64,000 nt of DNA, from NCBI GenBank assembly GCA_000708835.1, contig DF237432.1, positions 1 through 64,000 of the forward strand. Direction: 5' to 3'. The notes beneath the pieces were generated by a model. That model was not told the origin of the DNA. It did no database searches and worked only from the letters and a program-made list of their open reading frames with translations. Each line of letters starts with the position of its first letter. The stretch's first letter is position 1. The stretch comes from Klebsormidium nitens (Eukaryota; Streptophyta; Klebsormidiophyceae; Klebsormidiales; Klebsormidiaceae). This document shows positions 57,801 through 64,000 of this stretch, one piece after another. The position numbers and the translations under genes are program-made.

Positions 57801-60800
57801 TCTCTCCAGTGTGCGGAGTTCCCCCCCATCCTGAAAGCCCGTCAGCCGCTTCCGTTCTTTCCCTCGAAACCCCCGGTGTGAAGACGCTCCTCGGGAATCT
57901 CCTCAAGCCCCTCACAGCCATCCAGCGCGCGACAGCTGTCCGCGTGCTCCTGCACCACTTGCATTCATCATTAGTAAATGAGGATAATCTCCAAACCCTT
58001 ACTTCTGGTGTGGACACTCTCTTTGGCCTTCTTAGACAAGCCGTATTCACACCCCCCGTCAACCGGGATCTCTCCTTAGCCCAGCCTGAGACGGTGGTTC
58101 AAGCTTTCACCGATCCAGCCCTCGCCGTAGATGCGCTCCAGCACCCCGCGCTCTCCACGCGCTTTCTACGCCAGCATGACGTCACGGGAGCCGCGGAAGT
58201 AAACTGCAGGATTGCGGACCTCGTACGTGATCTGCTCTTGGCGGCGCATCCTGACAGCGTGGCATTTGGCGCGGCGGGGAGCTTTGCAGAATCCGAACCG
58301 ACTGTTCATAAGGAATCGGGAGCGGGGCTCAGTGACGTCAGCAGGGAATCGCTCGAGCGAGCGTGTTCACCGTACGTGGAAAGGGCAGTGGTGCAAGTGG
58401 AGAAGCGGCTGAGGAAAGACGCAAGTGACGAGGTGAGCGGAGCAAGCAAAGTTTTCTGTTGCTTCTGTCAACGTGCATAGTGTGCGACATCTGAAGTCTG
58501 GTTTTCTGGGTCAAAGCTTTTGCTCAAATGTGGGCAAGCGTTTGACTGGCTTGGTTTTCGGTCTTGCGATCTCCTGCAGTCTGATCAAGAGATCATCGCA
58601 AATCTATCAAAATGCATTCCTTGCGACATCCAAAGTTTGAGGGACGGGGACATCACTCTGAACAGCGAAAACAACGATGGACGTCAGCAAAAGTATCAAG
58701 TCTGACGTCACCACTGCGTGCAGGGCTTGGAGGCCGCCATCAAGCTTGTCCCCTTCGGCGAAACCACCTCCCTGCTCCGCCTGCTAGACCTTCTTTTGCC
58801 GCCACTCGCACAAACACCCCAAATCCTCCAAAATCCCGAGCTGCGACTGCCCCTAGTCCCGCACAGAAGCCGCGCATCGGACGCGCTCAAAACCCCCGCT
58901 CTCCGGCGGCTAACTCTCCAGCTCGCAAGCAAAGTCTTGTCGGAGCCGCCAAGGGCCCTGACGTTAGACGTTTCGGTGACGTCAGCAAAGGGCGCCATTG
59001 GCGCGGAGACTGGCGTCGGGGTGGCGAAGTTCCGGGAAGTGTACCGGAGGGTCGCTGACCCTGCAGTCGCGGACGGGAGACCGGACGGAATGGACGGAAC
59101 GAGCGGAACGGACGGAATGGACGAGTGCCTCCTCGCGGCTCTGCGTAGCACTGAGCGGGCGTTGTTGGAAACGGCTTATAGAACCGTTGGCGTTCCTCTG
59201 TCCGGTACGGTCCCGTCATCGTCCGGAGACCGTCCAAATGGACCGCTTTCCATTGGCCGTCCGATGGGCTCCGCATCTCAACACCGTCCGATCGATTCGG
59301 ACGCCCACTCGCAAACCGGGGGCCTTCTTCTTCTCAACGACTTGGCGAAGGCGACCCCGACGGCCCTGGTTCGGACGTACGTGGAGCAGCCCTCGGAAAC
59401 TAGAGCGGAGATTCTGCGCGTTCTTGTGCGGCACAGTACAGAGCACCGGGCGGAGTTTGGAGCGCAGCTGAGCAGGCTGTTAGGCGACACTTCGGCTGAG
59501 AACAAGCTGCTTCTGGTCGCCCCTGTCGAGGAGTATCTGCGCGAGGCGACGAGCAAAGATTCTGCGGAATCCGGAGAAGAGGAAGGAGCGGCAAGTTTAC
59601 GGGGGCCGGAAACGGAACGTTCAGGCGATGCAGTGACCGTTGCGAAGCTCTTCCTGGGTCTGGTGACAGAGTATCTTGTAAACCCTGGGTCAGACCTCAC
59701 AGAGGACGCCTTGAAAGGCGGGTTAAGAGGGAGTTCTGGGTTAGAGGGGCCAGGCACGGCGCTCAACGGCGGCACGAAAAACCGGAGAGGGGCCAAGCGG
59801 AAAGCGGAAGCCGGAACGCTGTCTTCGGAAGGGCTTGAAACGGGCAGAGGAGATGCTGCTGAAGAGAAGGAAAGGACGGCAAAGAAGCGGAAAACGGACG
59901 GGCTTGAAGCACAGGCCGCGAAAGGCCCTGGGAACGGGACACGTGTCCTGGAAAGTGAGGAGTCGGAAGTTGTGGGGACAGCGGAGCCGATCGGGAACGG
60001 AGTGGAGCTGTTCCGCTGCTGTTCCGCTCTGGTTCCGGTCTCGACGAAGGAACGGAGTCGGCTACTACGGAAACTGCTGCCAAAGGGTGGGTGGAGAGTC
60101 GAAGGGCCAGAAGCTCTCACTGCCCCGAGCCGATCGAAAGAGAACGGTTCAGCAAGTTCGGGTGCGGAAGAGCACGACAGTGGGACGCAGTTTAGAATCC
60201 GTTCAGTGCATTGCTTGCAGCAGGCAGCAGCTGTGGCGAGGCTACTGATTCTAAACACGGGCGAGGTAGAAGAAAGAGTAGAAAGCGGACCGAACAAAAC
60301 GGAGGAAGCACCCACGTCTTCAGACGTTCAAATCCACTCTAAACACCTGCGCAGATACGCCCAGACCCTGATGACGTCACTGGCCGGTCTGCACCGGTCA
60401 CAAGGGGGTTCTGGAGGGGAAACCGAGCGGGTTAAATCGCGGTTAGAGGAAGGGCTACTGGCTTTGCTGGCAGAGGCGGCGGGTAATGTTTCAGGGTTAA
60501 CGGACAAGTTTGCGGCAGCGGTCGCGAGCTTCGTGGAGTCTGTGCTGAGGTGGCGGTTTGCGGACGTGGTGAGCTTAACCGTGGCCCGGTTACTGCTGGC
60601 CGCGGTCGGAGAAAGCACGGACAAATCGGCTTTAGAAAGTCGGTTAGCGGAAATTGCAGAGGATGGTGTTACCCCAATGGAGGCGGGACAGACGACAGCG
60701 GACGACGGCGTCGCAAACGGTGTCAAAGGCGGGGGTGTCTCCGGCGACCAGTCAGTATCTGACAGCCAAAAGGTCGCCGAGATGGGGGCCAGGCTCTTCG

Positions 60801-63800
60801 ACCTTCTGGTTTCGCATTCGCAGTTCGTTCCGACTCTGCTAGCGAGCCGAGCGGAAAGGGGTTCCCTTAACCAAAACGTCAAACCCCTCCCGGAGGCGCT
60901 AGGAAAACACTCAGGGGACTTCGTGCCGAGCTCCCTAGCTTCCATTCTTTCGTTGCTAGACACCCCTCCATTGCCGGTGGGCTTTGAAAGGAGCACCCCG
61001 CAAATGGCGGCGGGAAAAGCGGGCGCAAACGCGGAAGGGTTTGCCGATGCTGAAGCGTCAGTGTCGGGAATCATCACGGAGCTGCTGTCACCCCTTCCGT
61101 TAGGCAGTGCCCCGAACGAAGCGGGTCGTTCGTTAGCTAGGAGTCAAAATCCGAGTTCCGAACACGGCACGCGATCGAGCATCAGAACTGCAGCAGCCCC
61201 TGTCAAAAGCGAGCCACTTAACACCGCCCAATCAGAAGTAGTCCAGCTGCTAACGGTTCTTCTAGGCCTCCGGAAAGCGCACGCAAACTCTAGCGGGGGC
61301 ACCGACGCTCAACCCGTGGACGATCTTCTATCGCTGCTGCTGGCCGCTTATGGGGCGACGATGAGCGGTCTGGACCGTCGGATCCTGCACCTGATGCGGC
61401 AAATCGACGGCCAGGAAGGCGCGCGGGGTCTGGTCGGGATGGACTATTTGTGGGGCGAGCGAGCGCTGCGATCGCGCCAGGAGCAGAGACTGTCAGGTTA
61501 GGGCCGCATTTCGTTCGGCGCAAGGACCCCTCTTCTTGAAGTTCGAAGCGTCTGCTTTTGCTTCGGACTGAGAAGATATCGTACGCGCACGTTGAAAGCT
61601 CTCGTGGGCGGTCTAGAATTTCCAAGTGGATTCTGTTTTCCTTGCTCTGATATAGCGATGCCTGCGCGATCAGCTGGCGCCAATCCGACGGAAAGCCGAG
61701 GTGTCTTTGTTTGGATCCGTTCCGCTGTTCCGGTTTCGGGCTGATCCAGAAGCGACGCCTTTCGCTTGGAGTGGCAAACATTTGATCTTATTGAGCTGCG
61801 CATCCTCTCTGCCTCGATTTCGCCGCAGCTAAGTTCTCGCGAAAATCCGTAACCGAATGCTATCATTGTTTGATGCCAAGCGTTTTGTCCGACACCAGCG
61901 CTGAGTCCCGCTACATTTGCAGACAGGCCCACTATACCCGGTCAAGCCGACTGTGCTCTCCTCTGTTCAAGCCCTCAAGCAACAACCGAGCCACACACTA
62001 CTAAAGGTTTCTTTCCAGGAGGTGCGTTTGACACCGGCGCTCGGTCTTGTCAGTATTGGGAAGAGATTTCACTACCCCCCGGCGGTGCGGCCTGGCCGTG
62101 CTCTCACATCACATCTATTACCAGTCCAGTCAAGCAAACAAGTTATTAAGTACTTCAGGCAAACCCCTTTGGCTGACCCTAAACAAGAACTTCCTTTCCA
62201 GGGGTTGCGTTCGACACCGGCGTTCAGTCCCGTCAGTTTCCGGAAGAGAGCCCATTAAGCCCCGGCAGTGCGGCCTGGCCGTGCTCTTACATCACATCTT
62301 TTACCAGTCCAGTCAGACGAACAGACTTTCAAGCACTTCAGCTGAACCCCTGTGAATAAAGCATAGTCCAAATTCTGCTTTTCAGGGGTTGCGTTCGACA
62401 CCGGCGCTCGGTCCCGCCAGTTTCGGGAAGAGAGCCCACTCGACCCCCGGCGGTGCGGCCTGGCGGTGCTCTACTTTCCGGTCCGCCGGAGCTTGTACCC
62501 TGCTCAGCCGGACGAGGGAACGCGGAACAAGGGTGCGGCGGTCGACCCGGAAGAAGGTGCGGAACTATATCCTCGGGTATCTGAAACCCCAAGAGCTCTT
62601 TTTTGTTAGCAACTTGGGTTAGTGCGCTTCGTTTCGTTGGCTTCCTTGCCATGCCACCGGCGGGGTCAACCGCACAGTCTTCGCCTCTAGAAATAGAAAA
62701 AGGTTCGGCCTGACATTTACTCCTTGATCGATTTACCATCAGAAGTTCCAAAACTTCTCTCAACCATGATAACATTCTTTCTTTCTCAGAGCTACGAAGC
62801 GCGGCCTACGACCCTTCGTTTCTGCTGCTCTTCGCCGTGCACTTTCCCATGACGGGCAGACTCGACTTTGCGCGATCGTCTTTCACTTCCGAAGCGTACC
62901 AGGAACTTTTGTGCACACCTTGACGAACATCTGCTCCTTTTCAGAGCTTCCAATGCGGTGTACGACCGTTCATTTCTTCTGCTTTCGTTTCTGCTGCCGT
63001 ACGCCGTGCACTTTGAGGATTTGCAAACTTCTTCTAGCGCAACCGTCGCTCCACCCAAAGGCACAGGAGACATACCTCGACATAGTTCATTCCTCTGTAG
63101 AGCTACAAACGCGGCCTAAGACTCCGCGTTTCTGCTGCCCTTCGCCGTGCAAAAGGAACTGTGCCTTCTTAAGATGAGCGCCATGGAGGCACGTCTTTTC
63201 TGCGCGACTTTTTCTGTCCGTTCCAGTGTATATCAGAAGCCTCCTTGAAAGCTGACAAAAACGTACATTCTTTTCTTTTCAGAGCTTCGAAGCGCGGCCT
63301 ACGACCCTTCGTTTCTGTTGCCCTTCGCGGTGCACGTCCTCAAGACGAGCGCCATGGAGGCGCGCGATTTCGCGCGGTCCGGCCTGCTGCAACTCGCGCT
63401 GGCCTCGCTCGCGGCGGCGGACGAGGGGATGCGCCGCGCGGGATACAACGTGCTCGCGCTCTACATGGCCAATCTAGAGGTGGGGACTTTTACGATTCGC
63501 TGTCCGCTTGCGTTCCGCTTTGCCGTTTGTTTGCGTTTCGCTTTGCCCTTGCGCTGCAGAAAAGTAGTTTAGAGTCACAGCTTGCAGATTCGAGGTCGGG
63601 TGTTCCGGTTGGTCGCAGGGTGCAGACGATCGAATCGACTACTCCCAGAGTAAACCCAAAGTTTTTGCAGACTGACCTCATGACGTAGCTCAATCTTGCG
63701 CTAGCTTTCCAGCACGCAAGCTCTGAGTTATCATGGAAGATACTGCCTTGATCCGGCTTGCTCTCGGTTCCCCGTAGATGCGAACGTATCCTTGCTTCCA

Positions 63801-64000
63801 GCATTTGCAGGTTTGCAACTGCTTCTCCTAAGTCGCGACAAAAGATCTGCTTCCAACATGCAATTTCCCAACTCCAATCCATCTCTTTTTGCCTTCTTCG
63901 CAGGACCCGGCGACCAGCTTCCGGGAGAAGCAGCAGGTGCGGCTGCTGCTGCATTACGTCAGAAACGCCATCACGGAGCCCCTCCAGCGCATCCCCATGA
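48863..64000 (+). CDS. URB1: URB1/NPA1 nucleolar pre-ribosomal-associated protein, 3' end beyond window
   Basis: Fifteen exons seen: 48863-49237, 49848-50009, 50777-51052, 51392-51556, 52074-52248, 52694-52877, 53642-53813, 54692-54985, 55393-55623, 56160-56765, 57287-58432, 58724-61496, 62386-62556, 63283-63479 and 63904-64000, about 2341 codons in phase. URB1 is a huge helical-repeat scaffold of early pre-60S particles in the nucleolus. Matches: EWTEVFHAWEVHHG; RAVFTEFALSFILVGD; LFTPVLHNLYGD; FFGDIALEQL; LKLKATEVQRHSDLL and AAYLAAFPYSLEPRTSDRWF; LLPDPQILLAL; LDRRILHLMRQI and MDYLWGERAL; LDPRRCGLAVLYFP; YDPSFLLPFAVHVLKTSAM; VRLLLHYVRNAITEPLQR. The 2.77-kb exon 12 has a low-complexity insert (59.7-60.0 kb) with NLS-like RGAKRKAE and KKRKTDG. 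The start is the first ATG in frame; the NopRA1-type C-terminal domain is cut by the window end. Confidence 0.93.
50491..50700 (+). repeat. two decayed echoes of URB1 exon 3 start
   Basis: True exon 3 begins at 50777 with ATTGTGAGGAAGCGCATGAA. Degraded copies lie at about 50491-50560 (ATTTGTGAAAGGGCTCATGG, continuing with GCCGTCAGCGCGGGCGCAGC) and about 50657-50700 (ATTGTGAAAGAGCACATCAA). Starts are spaced about 166 and 120 bp. Confidence 0.7.
51957..52073 (+). repeat. 60-bp tandem duplication carrying a spare acceptor before URB1 exon 5
   Basis: CACAGCTCAAGATTATGCTT starts at 51957 and again at 52017. The first unit ends in TTTCTGCAGGG, the second in TTTTTGCAGGG, which is the true acceptor of exon 5 (exon from 52074). 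The spare acceptor, with its last base at 52012, looks usable and would add about 61 nt. Confidence 0.88.
52856..53075 (+). repeat. about five tandem copies of URB1 exon 6 end with splice donor, 49-bp period
   Basis: The exon ends GCGGACGTCCGATCGCTG before donor GTGAGC (intron from 52878). The same edge follows in tandem: a degenerate copy near 52905-52927 and near-perfect copies with donors at about 52970, 53019 and 53068. The last three are 49 bp apart and include the intron start (TTATRTCCGYACTCGCT). The copies keep donor consensus. Use of a later donor would read through TGA in the added segment and shift the frame. Confidence 0.92.
53770..54235 (+). repeat. echoes of URB1 exon 7 end with splice donor
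   Basis: The exon end CGAGCGCTCCAGCATCGCAG, then CACTTCGATCAAG with donor GTAAGCCGC (gt at 53814), recurs with few changes with donors at about 54104 and 54219. Shared intron sequence (TTCTGCAACTTCAGGRTT, CTCGTGT, TTGGAAA, GGAGTCCTAAG) accompanies each, giving a unit of about 115 bp. Confidence 0.9.
62002..62345 (+). repeat. two decayed copies of URB1 exon 13 upstream of the true one
   Basis: Acceptor plus exon start (TTTCCAG, then GGGGTTGCGTTCGACACCGG and on through CGGTGCGGCCTGGC.GTGCTCT) occurs at about 62019 and 62202, ahead of the true exon at 62386; spacing is 183 and 184 bp. Intron sequence between (CATCACATCTWTTACCAGTC, CAGTC.AGC, ACTTCAG) repeats too. The upstream copies differ by small indels and substitutions that break the frame (for example TCTTGTCAGTATTGGGAAGA), so they look like pseudo-exons with working acceptors. 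Confidence 0.93.
62785..63230 (+). repeat. three decayed copies of URB1 exon 14 upstream of the true one
   Basis: The exon start AGCTTCGAAGCGCGGCCTAC, then GACCCTTCGTTTCTG, with its pyrimidine-rich acceptor, is found at about 62790, 62945 and 63101 before the true exon at 63283 (spacing about 155, 156 and 182 bp). The copies include the following GCCGTGCACTT/GTGCACG and, in the last, AAGATGAGCGCCATGGAGGC. All three are shorter and frame-broken. The first two keep intact CAG acceptors. Confidence 0.92.

Overview
The window is eukaryotic nuclear DNA from the green-plant lineage, most likely a streptophyte (charophyte-grade) alga; Klebsormidium-like is my best guess, but the species is not provable from the sequence alone. 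The grounds are intron-rich genes with GT-AG junctions, a plastid HP30-type PRAT protein, a plant-type LOG2/LUL RING ligase, plastid transit peptides, and no operons, CRISPR arrays, rRNA genes or convincing tRNA genes. I built the gene models by hand by matching splice sites, codon phases and family motifs. Every junction used keeps phase.

Layout. 0.1-5.3 kb (+): HP30-like plastid import/transport protein, 6 exons. 6.5-17.2 kb: a large inverted duplication holding two head-to-head seven-exon paralogues of an unrecognised AT-hook protein (minus 6508-11286, plus 12567-17235). 18.5-21.7 kb (-): unrecognised 265-aa protein, 6 exons. 24.2-27.7 kb (-): LUL RING E3 ligase, 5 exons. 29.2-33.3 kb (+): nitronate monooxygenase-like flavoprotein, 6 exons. 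35.2-36.8 kb (-): DUF4346-like plastid protein, 3 exons, divergent from a small plastid-targeted protein at 37.3-39.5 kb (+, 2 exons). 42.3-48.1 kb (-): unrecognised plastid-type protein, 7 exons, divergent from URB1/NPA1 at 48.9 kb to beyond the window end (+, 15 exons seen).

The genes do not form one pathway. Four of the ten look plastid-targeted, URB1 acts in 60S ribosome biogenesis, and LUL is a ubiquitin ligase. Two short divergent spacers (461 and 722 bp) probably work as bidirectional promoters.

The most unusual property of the window is structural. Many introns carry direct, decayed copies ('echoes') of the neighbouring exon edge, with its 3' or 5' splice site, at near-regular spacing of about 50-185 bp. 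They occur beside exons of HP30, the 265-aa gene, NMO, the small plastid gene and at least six URB1 exons, and LUL intron 4 holds similar tandem repeats. One echo, at 40476-40536, is an intact alternative terminal exon. A second oddity is the palindrome TGACGTCA, of which I counted 13 copies against about one expected.
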